From NCBI GenBank assembly GCA_037444165.1, contig JBBIMX010000002.1:33339-97338 (forward strand): a stretch of DNA of 64,000 bases, read 5' to 3'. A program made the position numbers and the translations under genes. Shown here in pieces: positions 33,306-42,836 of the stretch (its first letter is position 1; each line of letters starts with the position of its first letter). The stretch comes from CALIBK01 sp037444165. Lineage in GTDB: Bacteria > Desulfobacterota > BSN033 > UBA1163. The notes under the pieces were generated by a model. It was not told the DNA's origin and ran no database searches. It saw only the letters and a program-made list of their open reading frames with translations.

Positions 33306-34645
33306 TCTAAGGAACCTCCCTTTGGAATTTGAGTCAGCGCCTCTTTACAAGTCTTTAAAAGAACCCCCACCGTAATCTCTTCACAAAATTCGACCTTTTC
33401 CTCCTTCGGCCTTTTTTCCAAAAGCCGAAGGGCATTTCTTAACATCCGAGAGGCCTCCCTTCTTCTTTCCTTCCGAAGGTAGAGCATTCCAAGATGGAAA
33501 TAGACAATGGGAGCACGGGGCGAAAGATAAAGAACTTTTTGAAATTGACCTTCGGCCTCATCCAAACGGTTAGAACTTAGAAACAGGATTCCTAAAAGAT
33601 GGTGGGCCTCTGCGGCCGTTGGATCCTCTTGAACCATCTTCTTCAGAAGATCGGCCGCCTCCTGATAGTGTCCTTCATTCGCCAGTTGAGAGGCAAGGGA
33701 AAGGGTGGAACGGACCCCGGGATGAGGAGATGGAGCTTTCCTCTCCGAAGCTTCTCCGGCTTTCGGAGAAAGGTCCTCTGGGGCTTTGCCGGGGACCCTT
33801 TTTCGATAGATAAAGGTCTGGGGAAAGACCAGGGTCTCGAATTGGTGATCCATTTGCCAAAGGATTTCGGCGTGACCGAGAAAAAGATATCCCTCGGGTT
33901 CAAGACAATGATAAAAGCCTTCAAGAATCCTCCTCGCACTTCGCTCATCGAGATAGATCAAGACATTACGACAAAAGAGAAGATCAAGATTCTGCATCCT
34001 CTCGTCCGTGAAAGGATCTTTTGACAAATTATGAGTTTCAAATTGAACCATCTCTTTTATCTCCGGATTTAGACTGAAGCCAGACCCTTCGCTTTTGAAA
34101 TATTTTTTTAAGTAGGGCTGAGGTAGAAAAGCCAGATGTTTCTCCTCATAAATTCCTCTTTTTGCTACCGCTAATCCCTTCCGATTGATATCTGTCCCTA
34201 AAATGGAAAGACGCCACTGAGAAGGAGAAGGAAGGATTTCCCGGAGGGCGATGGCAAGACTATAGGCCTCATCTCCGGTGGCACAGCCGGCAGACCAACA
34301 ACGAATCTCCTTTTCCCGAGACCTCTCCTTTCGACGAACTATCTCGGGTAAAATCGATCCCATCAGAAGATCGAATTGGGCCTTATTTCTAAAGAAATGG
34401 GTCTCCTTCACAGTAATGAGATCGATCAGTTCTCTGAACTCCGAGGCCCCTTCGGGATGGTATTTAATAAAATGATAATATTCCTGGGGGGATTGGAATC
34501 CCCTTTCCTTCAATCGGATAAAGAAAGCAGGCAAGAAGAATGGGTTTCGTCCCTGATCCAATCGAATCCCACAGACCTCTAAAAAGAGACTTTCAAAAAG
34601 ATTGAGATCTTCCTTGGACAAAGATAATGGTGTGGTCATTTTCAT
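33302..34645 (-). CDS. cheR: CheR-type MCP methyltransferase with TPR tail
   Basis: 447 residues. CheR N-domain (FESLFLEVCGIRLDQGRN), SAM-binding CWSAGCATGDEAYSLAI, LLFCRNVLIYLDERS, then about 120 C-terminal residues with TPR repeats (AAEAHHLLGILFLSSNRLDE, and a second repeat starting APIVYFHLGMLYL). The TPR part may bind MCP tails or a partner. It uses SAM to methylate receptor glutamates and is coupled to the CheW upstream gene with 5 bp spacing. CheR-TPR fusions are typical of non-flagellar chemosensory systems. Confidence 0.92.
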   Translation of the reverse strand: MKMTTPLSLSKEDLNLFESLFLEVCGIRLDQGRNPFFLPAFFIRLKERGFQSPQEYYHFIKYHPEGASEFRELIDLITVKETHFFRNKAQFDLLMGSILPEIVRRKERSREKEIRCWSAGCATGDEAYSLAIALREILPSPSQWRLSILGTDINRKGLAVAKRGIYEEKHLAFLPQPYLKKYFKSEGSGFSLNPEIKEMVQFETHNLSKDPFTDERMQNLDLLFCRNVLIYLDERSARRILEGFYHCLEPEGYLFLGHAEILWQMDHQFETLVFPQTFIYRKRVPGKAPEDLSPKAGEASERKAPSPHPGVRSTLSLASQLANEGHYQEAADLLKKMVQEDPTAAEAHHLLGILFLSSNRLDEAEGQFQKVLYLSPRAPIVYFHLGMLYLRKERRREASRMLRNALRLLEKRPKEEKVEFCEEITVGVLLKTCKEALTQIPKGGSLE

Positions 34646-34650
34646 CCTAC

Positions 34651-35148
34651 TTAAATCGAATGATCCTCACTCGGGGTCAAAATCCTTTCGGGATTGAGTA
34701 AAGGGATCATTCGCCCCCCGATCTGAGCGATTTCCGAGACGAGTTCCTTCCCACTGAGTGTAGAGAGGACCCCCGGAACGGGGAGAATCTTTTCCTGAGG
34801 AAGAGAGAGGATCTCTCCCAGTTCTTCCACCAGTAAACCAAAAACTCTTCTCTTGATTTGACAGACGATCATCTTGCGATCAGGGTCTTCTGATTCTTTT
34901 AAATTCAGTCTCCTCCTTAAACTCAGGAGGGCAATGAGGTGCCCTCTCAGATCCGTAACCCCCTCCATCCATTCCGGAGTGTGGGGTATAGACCTGACCT
35001 CTTTCACCTTTACGACCTCTCGGATATAAGAAAGATCCAGTGCGTACTCCTCTTTTGAAATTCGAAAGATTAAAAATTTCCTCTCGCCTTCCTTTTCATA
35101 ACAAAATCCATTCGCTTCGGAATTATTTTTCCCTTTCCTTCCTATCAT
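34651..35148 (-). CDS. cheW: CheW coupling protein
   Basis: 165 residues. KFLIFRISKEEYALDLSYIR, then PHTPEWMEGVTDLRGHLIAL, and IVCQIKRRVFGLLVEELGEI match a CheW domain preceded by a 25-residue polar extension. Links receptors to CheA. Second CheW of the cluster, 8 bp from cheB. Confidence 0.9.
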   Translation of the reverse strand: MIGRKGKNNSEANGFCYEKEGERKFLIFRISKEEYALDLSYIREVVKVKEVRSIPHTPEWMEGVTDLRGHLIALLSLRRRLNLKESEDPDRKMIVCQIKRRVFGLLVEELGEILSLPQEKILPVPGVLSTLSGKELVSEIAQIGGRMIPLLNPERILTPSEDHSI

Positions 35149-35156
35149 GATTTCGT

Positions 35157-36209
35157 TTAATGGATGAGGGAGAGAAGCTCCTCTGCAATTTTTTCCAGAG
35201 AAAGGACTTGATCCACAGCCCCTGTTTCAATGGCCGCATGGGGCATTCCGAATACCACACAACTCTTCTCATCCTGAGCAATCGTCTTCCCTCCGAGCTG
35301 TTTGATGGCTTTAATTCCCAGGACTCCGTCCTTTCCCATTCCCGTCAAGATGATCCCAATGCTTCCTTTTCCATACATCCTGGCTACCGACTCCAGCAAT
35401 ATATCGCCCGATGGCCTGTGTCCGTTCGTTGGAGGTTCATCGGACAGACTGATCCTTCCTCCCTCCACCACTCTCATCTGAAAATGGTCGGGGGCAATAT
35501 AGGCCACTCCAGCTTGGATGATCTCTTGATCTTCGCCAACCTTTATCCTGATCTTACATTCCTTGTTTAGCCAATCCACCATCCCCGGCAGAAAACCACT
35601 GGCTATGTGCTGGACAATCACGATCCCGCAGGGAAAATTTTCAGGAAGAGGTTTCAGGATTTTTAATAAAGCCTGAGGCCCTCCGGTTGAGGCGACGATA
35701 GCCACCATTCTATGGGAGGCTCCTCCTTTTGTTTTTTTAGGCAGGATCTCCCTTTTCTCTTCTCGAAATTTGAGAAGAGTTCGATCCAGAGGTTTTACCC
35801 GAGTCAGGCTTTTTATCTTCTCAATGAGCTCCTCCCCTGATCTTCCTTCTCCTTTTGAAATCAAATCCCTCTTGTCCATCACATCCAGGGCCCCCCAGGA
35901 AATCGCTCGAAATACCTTCTCCATCCCTGTCTTAAAGACCGAAGAGGAGACAATGAGAATGGGTATCGGATACCGGGTCATCACTTGCCGGGTGACCTCC
36001 ACCCCATCGATCACAGGTAAGTCCATATCGAGGGTCATGATATCGGGTTTAAGATGGGGAAGAAAATCCAATGCCTCTTTTCCATCCCTGGCCACCCCAA
36101 CGACCAAAATGTGTGGATCATTGTTGAGAAGGGTCACAAGGATTTTACACATCAGAGGGGAATCTTCGACGACGAATACTCGGGTTATCTTTGGTTCTAA
36201 AGAGTCCAT
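35157..36209 (-). CDS. cheB: CheB methylesterase response regulator
   Basis: 350 residues. Receiver at the N-terminus (VFVVEDSPLMCK, MTLDMDLPVIDG), linker, then methylesterase domain with the nucleophile in IVASTGGPQALLKIL, the catalytic His region VQHIASGFLPGMVDWL and Asp region TGMGKDGVLGIK. Removes methyl groups from MCPs; phosphorylated by CheA. Two-base spacing to cheA indicates coupling. Confidence 0.94.
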   Translation of the reverse strand: MDSLEPKITRVFVVEDSPLMCKILVTLLNNDPHILVVGVARDGKEALDFLPHLKPDIMTLDMDLPVIDGVEVTRQVMTRYPIPILIVSSSVFKTGMEKVFRAISWGALDVMDKRDLISKGEGRSGEELIEKIKSLTRVKPLDRTLLKFREEKREILPKKTKGGASHRMVAIVASTGGPQALLKILKPLPENFPCGIVIVQHIASGFLPGMVDWLNKECKIRIKVGEDQEIIQAGVAYIAPDHFQMRVVEGGRISLSDEPPTNGHRPSGDILLESVARMYGKGSIGIILTGMGKDGVLGIKAIKQLGGKTIAQDEKSCVVFGMPHAAIETGAVDQVLSLEKIAEELLSLIH

Positions 36210-36211
36210 TT

Positions 36212-38419
36212 TTATCCTATCAATCGGTCGATCGTCTCCAGCAAATGGGTTTGATCAAAAGCCCCTTTCACAAGATAGGCCGAAGCCCCCACCTCCATCC
36301 CTCTTTTCCTGTCCTCCTCTCGTTGAAAGGAGGTGAGGATGACAAAAGGAATATCTTTATGGACCTCACTTTTTTTGAGCGTCTGACAGAGTTCAAATCC
36401 ATCCATTCTTGGCATCTCGATATCGCTCAGGATGAGGTCATAGGAGTTTCGGGTAATCTGATTCAAAGCATCTAATCCATCCACGGCTGTATCGACCAAG
36501 TATCCATGATTTTCAAGGATACTCCTTTCCAGTTCTCGGGTAGAAAAAACATCCTCGACCACCAGGATCCTCCCCTTTCTTTGAGTGGATTCAGGAGAGG
36601 GAATTGTCTTTGGGAGATAGGAGACCGGATAGGATCGATAGGCCAAGAGGTCTTCTACATCCAATACGAACACCACTTCTCCATCTAACATCAACACCCC
36701 CCCGCTGATAAATTTTGCCTTTCCTAAATGTCTCCCGAGGTTCTTTATGAATACCTCTTCATCCCCAAGCACCTCATCCACTATAAGACCCGCCTCTCTT
36801 TTAAAGTTGGTCACGACCACGACCCAAAGCCTCTTTTCTTTTCCTTTGGAGTCTTCTCGAATCTCTTTGATTCCCAATAGGTTCCTTAAATCTAATAGAG
36901 GAAGGAGACGGCCTTCGAAGGAAAAGGACATTCTCCCATCGAGGGTTGAAATAGCCTCTTGCCCCATTCGGATAACTTTTATAAGGGATGGCAGAGGGAT
37001 AAAGAAACGCCTCTCCCCCACTCGGACCAGAAGGGCTCGAAGAAGAGCGATCGATAAGGGTAGAGAAAGGGTGAATCGAGTTCCTTGACCTTTCTGAGTT
37101 TCTATGGCCACCCTACCGCTCAACTGACTTATTTCTTTCATGACAATATCAAGCCCCATCCCTCTTCCAGAAAGCTCCGTAACGCCTGAGCTCGAGGAGT
37201 AACCGGGGGTGAAAACCAGATTCAATATCTCTCTTTCTGTCATCCTTAAAAGTTCCTCTTCCCTGAGAAGCCCTTTTTTTAAGGCATTCGCTTTGACCTC
37301 CTCCAGATCGATCCCCTTCCCATCATCTTCTATGGATAGGACAACTCGATCCCTCTCATTTCGGGCCGAAATTTTAATGGTTCCCTCCCTTGGTTTTCCC
37401 ATGACTTCTCTTTTCTGGGGCTCCTCAATCCCATGATCAATGGCGTTGCGTAAAAGATGGATCAAGGAACTTTTGATCCTCTCGATGACCTTTTTATCCA
37501 ATTCGGTCTCCTCCCCTGAAACGAGCAGACGGATCTCCTTCCCCAGTTGGGAAGCCATGTCTCGGACCATTCGGGGGAAACCTTCAAAGATCGTTGAGAG
37601 AGGGATCATCTTAAGCTCCCTGGCCTTAGTTTGTAATTGGTCAATAATGGGATCAAGGTGAAAGGTTTCGGAAGAAATCTGTTCATACAATCTTTGGAAC
37701 TCCTCTCTCAGTCTCTCCAACTGAGCTTCCCATTGGCTGAGGAACGAAATCCAATCCCTTGATGAAGCGAGACGATCTTCTTTCATTGCCTCTTTAAATT
37801 TCGAGATCCTTCTCTGAACCTCTTTCATCGACCTTAAAATCCTCTTCATTTGAGAGACCCGGGCCGAAGATTTCATCCTTTGGATAACCACCTCCCCGAT
37901 TAAATAAAGGAGCCTATCCAATCGACTTAAGGAAACCTTTAAAAACGCTTCACTCGGTTCCAAAGAGGATGAACCTTCTCTTTGAGTGAGGGGAAGGGTT
38001 TCCGGCTTGTATGGACCCCGTTCTTTATCCACCTTGTTTCTTGAGAGGCATGACTCTAAACCTTCCTTGACCTCTGAAATGTCTATGGGGGGGCTATCTC
38101 TGTCGAGGATTCTCTCTAAAAGGATTCGAAGGGTATCAATCCCTCTGAGCATTTGCTCCATCGAATAGGAATCGAAAAAGATCTTTCCAGAGGAAATGGC
38201 CTCCAGGACATCTTCCATCCGATGGGTCAGGTCTTGGATATCAGTAAACCCGAAAACCCGAGCAGCCCCTTTGAGGGTGTGGACCTCCCGGATAAGGCGG
38301 CGGAGAAGCTCTTTATCCCCGGACCTTCTTTCTAATTCGATCAGCCCGTTTTCGAGTTGGGTAAGATGTTCTTCGCTTTCGATCTTGAAAATAGTGAGGA
38401 GATCTTTTAACTCGGACAT
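36212..38419 (-). CDS. cheA: CheA hybrid histidine kinase with C-terminal receiver
   Basis: 735 residues. HPt domain with His47 in REVHTLKGAARVFGF, linker, dimerisation P3, ATPase P4 (HLLRNAIDHGIEEPQ, GRGMGLDIVMKE), CheW-like P5, and a receiver (RILVVEDVFSTRE, LILSDIEMPRMDGFELC) from about 610. CheA-REC fusions are typical of Frz-like and other alternative cellular function systems. The internal receiver may act as a phosphate sink for the CheY at 40950. Confidence 0.94.
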   Translation of the reverse strand: MSELKDLLTIFKIESEEHLTQLENGLIELERRSGDKELLRRLIREVHTLKGAARVFGFTDIQDLTHRMEDVLEAISSGKIFFDSYSMEQMLRGIDTLRILLERILDRDSPPIDISEVKEGLESCLSRNKVDKERGPYKPETLPLTQREGSSSLEPSEAFLKVSLSRLDRLLYLIGEVVIQRMKSSARVSQMKRILRSMKEVQRRISKFKEAMKEDRLASSRDWISFLSQWEAQLERLREEFQRLYEQISSETFHLDPIIDQLQTKARELKMIPLSTIFEGFPRMVRDMASQLGKEIRLLVSGEETELDKKVIERIKSSLIHLLRNAIDHGIEEPQKREVMGKPREGTIKISARNERDRVVLSIEDDGKGIDLEEVKANALKKGLLREEELLRMTEREILNLVFTPGYSSSSGVTELSGRGMGLDIVMKEISQLSGRVAIETQKGQGTRFTLSLPLSIALLRALLVRVGERRFFIPLPSLIKVIRMGQEAISTLDGRMSFSFEGRLLPLLDLRNLLGIKEIREDSKGKEKRLWVVVVTNFKREAGLIVDEVLGDEEVFIKNLGRHLGKAKFISGGVLMLDGEVVFVLDVEDLLAYRSYPVSYLPKTIPSPESTQRKGRILVVEDVFSTRELERSILENHGYLVDTAVDGLDALNQITRNSYDLILSDIEMPRMDGFELCQTLKKSEVHKDIPFVILTSFQREEDRKRGMEVGASAYLVKGAFDQTHLLETIDRLIG

Positions 38420-38434
38420 ACCCTCGATCTCTTT

Positions 38435-40399
38435 TTAGTCTCTCCTTTCTGTCGAAGGACTTTCTGTAATGGCCTTCTTTAACTCCTCGGATAACTGATT
38501 GAGTTGAAAAGCGGATTCTGCCATTTGACGAGTAGAGGAGACAAACTGTTTGGTTACGGAATCGATTTCCCTCATGGCCTGAACGACCTGCTCCGAAGCA
38601 ATCCTTTGCTGTTGGGTGGCAATCGAAATCTCCTTTGCAGATCTGGCCGTCTCCTCCATCATCTCCAGTCCCTTTTTGACCCATTTCGTGGAGTCTTCCA
38701 TGCTCATAATGGAAGCATTGGTTTCTCCTTGGATCTCCTGAATGAGTTGACGAATCTCTTCGGTCGCCTCAGAAGAACGTTCGGCCAGCTTTCTGACCTC
38801 CTGGGCCACCACAGCAAATCCCCTTCCGACCTCCCCAGCCCGAGCCGCCTCGATGGCCGCATTGAGGGCCAGAAGATTGGTCTGGTCTGCAATTTCATCG
38901 ATGAGCTTTGTGATGTTTCCGATCGATTGGGATTTCTCTCCCAGAGAGAGGATCTTCCTGGAGGTCTCATTGACTTTTTGATCCATCTCCTTCATCCCGG
39001 CTAAGGTCTCTCCTGCCAGCCGAGCCACATTTTCTGCATTCTTGGCAATATGGGTCGCTGTGGTGCTTAGCTCTTCGATCGTGGTGGTCACTTCGCTGAT
39101 CCCCGTCGACTGTTCTGCCGCCCCCGTGGCCTGGGCTTCGGATGCAGCACGGATCTGAGCGGAGGAGGTACTGATTTGAAGGCAGGCATTTCGAAGGTGC
39201 TCGATCATTCGTTTCATCTCCTCATAGGCCTTCTTAAGATCCGAGATATCTCGAACGATTCCTCGAAACCCGATGGGTTCTCCTGAAGGATCCTTCCTTA
39301 AAGAGATCGACACCTCTACCACTTTTCGAGTTCCATCCCTTCGGACGAGTTCGTAATCACATCCTCCTCGGGCGAGCCGTTGACTATACACGTGATGAAA
39401 GGCTTCGAAGACCCTGCGGGCATTCTCTTTGTCCAGAAACTGTCGATCGTTCATCCGAAGCATCTCTTCCTTGGTATATCCATGGATTCGGCACATCGAA
39501 TCATTGACAAAGGTGAAGTTCCCCTGAAGGTCTGTCTCATAGTATCCCTCTTCGATACTCTCAAGGATGCTCCGATATTTTTCCTCGCTTTGACGAAGCG
39601 CCTCCTCGGAGAGCTTTCGTTCGGTAATATCTTTGATCGTCCCTTTGTAGCCAATGATCTCTCCCTCTCGATTCTTCCTCGTATTGACAGTGAGGAGGGC
39701 ATAGATCTTGCTCCCATCCTTCTTTTTAAGTTCTATTTCCATATCCTTCACATAATTTTCTCTCGCCATGATCTCCTGGAATTTCTTTCGATCTTCAGGG
39801 TGGTAATAGGTTTCCACGACGTTGGTCTTCATAAGCTCTTCTTTATTTTCATACCCAAAAAGCTCAACCATCGCCTCGTTGAGGTCCACAAATCTTCCGT
39901 CGGTCGTGGTGATGAATAAGGGTTCTTTGGATTCATTGAAGAGAGTTCGATACTCCTTTTCTGACTCTTCAAGGGCCTGCTCCATTCGCTTTCGCTCCGA
40001 AATGTCACGAACCACTCCCCGAAACCCGATAGGAGTTCCCGAACCATTCCTTCTTAATGAGATCGAGATCTCGACAAATCCTCTACTTCCATCCCTTCGA
40101 AGGATCTCACATTCTGATTTTCGGACAGGCTGTCCGGTCTGAAACACGTGATGGTAGATCTGAAAGAGCTTCTCGGCACTTTCGGGGACTAAATATTGTC
40201 GTTCATTCATCCCCATGAGCATCTCTTTGGGATATCCGAGGAGTTGACACATGGACTCATTGAGAAAGGTAAAATTTCCTTTCAGGTCCATTTCATAAAT
40301 CCCATCGTCGATGGTTTGAAGAATCTCCAGAAGCCTCTCGGATTCTTTAAAGGGCCTCCTTTGCTCTTTAGAAAATACTCCAAACAGAACGCTCTTCAT
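38435..40399 (-). CDS. soluble methyl-accepting chemotaxis protein with three PAS domains
   Basis: Start at MKSVLFGVFSKEQ (40399), preceded by GAGGGA. 654 residues without TM segments. PAS/PAC units at about 20-150, 150-270 and 270-395 (for example ADGIYEMDLKGNFTFLNES-like text in the first; FRGVVRDISERKR and FRGIVRDISDLKK end the PAC parts). Signalling domain with the hairpin tip IADQTNLLALNAAIEAARAG. Cytoplasmic location and triple PAS suggest redox, metabolite or ligand sensing inside the cell. It overlaps the upstream CheW gene by 32 bp. Confidence 0.92.
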   Translation of the reverse strand: MKSVLFGVFSKEQRRPFKESERLLEILQTIDDGIYEMDLKGNFTFLNESMCQLLGYPKEMLMGMNERQYLVPESAEKLFQIYHHVFQTGQPVRKSECEILRRDGSRGFVEISISLRRNGSGTPIGFRGVVRDISERKRMEQALEESEKEYRTLFNESKEPLFITTTDGRFVDLNEAMVELFGYENKEELMKTNVVETYYHPEDRKKFQEIMARENYVKDMEIELKKKDGSKIYALLTVNTRKNREGEIIGYKGTIKDITERKLSEEALRQSEEKYRSILESIEEGYYETDLQGNFTFVNDSMCRIHGYTKEEMLRMNDRQFLDKENARRVFEAFHHVYSQRLARGGCDYELVRRDGTRKVVEVSISLRKDPSGEPIGFRGIVRDISDLKKAYEEMKRMIEHLRNACLQISTSSAQIRAASEAQATGAAEQSTGISEVTTTIEELSTTATHIAKNAENVARLAGETLAGMKEMDQKVNETSRKILSLGEKSQSIGNITKLIDEIADQTNLLALNAAIEAARAGEVGRGFAVVAQEVRKLAERSSEATEEIRQLIQEIQGETNASIMSMEDSTKWVKKGLEMMEETARSAKEISIATQQQRIASEQVVQAMREIDSVTKQFVSSTRQMAESAFQLNQLSEELKKAITESPSTERRD

Positions 40400-40949
40400 C
40401 TCTTCCCTCACTCCCTTTCTCTAAGAGTTTTTCAACATGAACTAAACCCACCCATCTCCCCTTCCATCTCCATACCCCTTCTAAAACCCCTTCCATCTCC
40501 TCTCGAGGGAGATGGGGAAGGGGTTCCATCTGATCGATCGGGATCTCAACGGAATCTAAAACCTCATCGACTAAAACCCCGGTCTCTATGGATCCTGATT
40601 CCACCACGATCATCTTGGTTTCCTCCACTCCTTCGTCTTTTGGAAGACCAAGGGCCCCCTTTAGGTCCGTCACGGATAGGATATTCCCTCTGAAATGGGT
40701 CACTCCAGAAATCCACGGGGGTCCGAAAGGAAGGGGGGTGATTTTGGGCCTTTTTAAAATCTCTTTTATTTTTGAAATCTCTATGCCGTAATACTCACGA
40801 TGGAGTCGAAAGACAATCCACTGACGTTTCTTCTCCTGAACCTCCTTATCTACATATAGCTTGGTCCCCTCATGGAGGATCTCCTCAAGAGACACCCAAG
40901 ATTCATCCTTCTCTTGTTTCAATTCTTGGCTCTCCACCTCTCCCTCCAT
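40368..40949 (-). CDS. cheW: CheW-domain protein with acidic N-terminal extension
   Basis: 193 residues. The first 35 are Glu-rich; the CheW domain follows (WIVFRLHREYYGIEISKIKE, GPPWISGVTHFRGNILSVTD, VLVDEVLDSVEIP) and a short C-terminal tail. The overlap with the PAS-MCP gene ties it to that receptor. It abuts the CheY gene (40950) with no gap. Confidence 0.9.
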   Translation of the reverse strand: MEGEVESQELKQEKDESWVSLEEILHEGTKLYVDKEVQEKKRQWIVFRLHREYYGIEISKIKEILKRPKITPLPFGPPWISGVTHFRGNILSVTDLKGALGLPKDEGVEETKMIVVESGSIETGVLVDEVLDSVEIPIDQMEPLPHLPREEMEGVLEGVWRWKGRWVGLVHVEKLLEKGSEGRDEERSVWSIF

Positions 40950-41324
40950 TTAGGGATCCACCCCTCTCCTCTTGATAAAATCTTTAATCCTTCTTACCAT
41001 TTCCTTCCCTTCCAAGGGCAAACAGAGATATCCATCTCCTCCTGCCTTTTGGGTGAGGGAGTTCAACTTCTCTTCGTCTTGTGCGGAGATAAAAACAATG
41101 GGTAGAGAGGGATCTCCATTTTTCAGAATCCGACAAACCTCATCTCCCCTCATTCCAGGGAGTTGAACATCTAATAAAATGAGGTGATATCGATTCTTTT
41201 GAATCTCCTCAATCCCTTCCTCCCCGGTCTCCACGGTTTTTACCCCATAGCCTTCCGCCTCGAGTCTGAACTTCAGCATCGCATTAATCGATGGGCTATC
41301 CTGAATGATGAGGATTTGATCCAT
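40950..41324 (-). CDS. CheY-like single-domain response regulator
   Basis: 124 residues, one receiver: ILIIQDSPSINAMLKFRLE, phospho-Asp in HLILLDVQLPGMRGDE, PIVFISAQDEE, and LCLPLEGKE where the conserved Lys is replaced by Leu-Pro (LCLPLE versus VxKPF). It carries N-terminal QDS in place of the DD acidic pair, so the pocket is partly altered. Candidate output of CheA, possibly acting on the HD-GYP protein encoded 3 bp upstream. Confidence 0.88.
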   Translation of the reverse strand: MDQILIIQDSPSINAMLKFRLEAEGYGVKTVETGEEGIEEIQKNRYHLILLDVQLPGMRGDEVCRILKNGDPSLPIVFISAQDEEKLNSLTQKAGGDGYLCLPLEGKEMVRRIKDFIKRRGVDP

Positions 41325-41327
41325 CCG

Positions 41328-42824
41328 TTAATTCTTTTTTCCAGCAAGAAAATATCTGGCAATATCAATATGATATTTCATAGGGTCCAGAGTCTTGAGG
41401 ATACTCCTCCTGTATCTCCCTTTCTCATCTCTCTCCATGAGGTCAGCCAATGTCACCCGTTCTTTTCGATCCCCTCTTTTCTCGATTAACAGGACTTGAG
41501 GCCGATCCAGATGCTGAGGATCTGGATTCGTCTTATAAACAATCCCCATCTCTTTTGTATCCAGGAACACGAGGGACCCAATGGGGTAAAGCCCAATCAC
41601 TCCGATAAATATTTTCAAAAGAATAGGATCATAATGGGTGGTCTGTTCCCTCAGCAGAAGGGCTAAGGCTTGCTCAGGGGTAAAAGGAATCTTCTTGTAA
41701 ATCCGGGGAGTGGTCATTGCATCGTAGGCATCAGCAATTTGAATGATTCGGCCAAAAAGGCTGACCTGTTTTTTCCTAAAGAGTTTGGGGTAACCCGTGA
41801 GGTCATTCTTGAGATGATGATCAAAGATCCCTATCACCATTCTCGGGTTGATCTCTCCCAACTGTTTTAGGTTCAACACAATCTCAACGCCCACCAGGGG
41901 ATGTTTTTTCATGATTCCCCATTCCTCTTCATCCAAGGGGGCTGGTTTATTTAACACCTCGAGAGGGATCCTGGACTTTCCAATATCATGAAGCATCGCT
42001 GTAATCCCTAATTCGCTCAATTCATTTCGAGTGAGTCCCAACCGTCTTCCGATGGCTAAGGCATAGATCGCTACGTTGACAGAATGGTTGAAGGTATATT
42101 CATCGTAGTTTTTAATGGTCGCCATTCCGAGCAGAATCGATTCGTCCTCCATGATCAGGTGAACGGCTTTTCTGACCAGTCGTTTGAGCCTTCGAATATC
42201 CGCAGAGGGTTTTCCTTTAATTTGGGTGAATACCTCTTTGATGGTTCCTATGCTCTCAAAAAACACCTTCTTCCCTATCTCTCGAGAATCCTCCTTTTTC
42301 GTGAGCTGACCTTCCTCTTGTTCGATCTCTTCCAAGGGATGGATTTCGATAGAAAAAATCTGCTTTGCCTTTAAACGTTCCCACAAACGATCTGCATTCT
42401 CCTTCTCCCCCTCTTCCAGACCCATAAGAAGGTAAATGAACTCCCTCAAAGGAGCCTCTTCGATCAGGGCCTTGAAATGGACCTCCCCGATTCTCCTTTT
42501 CTTTAATTGGGTGAGGAGATACTTATAGCTATTGAAACCTTCCACGGAATATCGAAGTCTCTGTTCATTGAGATAGAGGTCTTCTCCAAAAATTTTTAAG
42601 CGGAGGTTTCCTTGCTGGTAAATGAACGTGTTGATCGCTTCGAGACACTCCTGGGCAAATTGATGAAGGGCAATATTTTTAGAGTCGTAGATTTGAGAGA
42701 CTCTCATGAGGACGTGGAGTTTCGTCAGAAGATGGGTTCCCAATTTTGACAGATCCTTTTCCCATTCTCCCTTTGTAATGGAGGCCTCTTTGGAAGTCTG
42801 TGGGGTGAATGGGGTCATTTCCAT
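41328..42824 (-). CDS. HD-GYP domain protein (c-di-GMP phosphodiesterase-like)
   Basis: 498 residues. The N-terminal 220 residues are helical and of unknown type; the HD-GYP domain shows HSVNVAIYALAIGRRLGL, MLHDIGKSRIP, KHPLVGVEIVL, FDHHLKNDLTGYP and ADAYDAMTTPR. These are the metal ligands and GYP signature of c-di-GMP hydrolases. Its position in the operon suggests that the chemosensory pathway changes c-di-GMP levels. Soluble. Confidence 0.9.
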   Translation of the reverse strand: MEMTPFTPQTSKEASITKGEWEKDLSKLGTHLLTKLHVLMRVSQIYDSKNIALHQFAQECLEAINTFIYQQGNLRLKIFGEDLYLNEQRLRYSVEGFNSYKYLLTQLKKRRIGEVHFKALIEEAPLREFIYLLMGLEEGEKENADRLWERLKAKQIFSIEIHPLEEIEQEEGQLTKKEDSREIGKKVFFESIGTIKEVFTQIKGKPSADIRRLKRLVRKAVHLIMEDESILLGMATIKNYDEYTFNHSVNVAIYALAIGRRLGLTRNELSELGITAMLHDIGKSRIPLEVLNKPAPLDEEEWGIMKKHPLVGVEIVLNLKQLGEINPRMVIGIFDHHLKNDLTGYPKLFRKKQVSLFGRIIQIADAYDAMTTPRIYKKIPFTPEQALALLLREQTTHYDPILLKIFIGVIGLYPIGSLVFLDTKEMGIVYKTNPDPQHLDRPQVLLIEKRGDRKERVTLADLMERDEKGRYRRSILKTLDPMKYHIDIARYFLAGKKN

Positions 42825-42836
42825 CGGGTTCTCCTT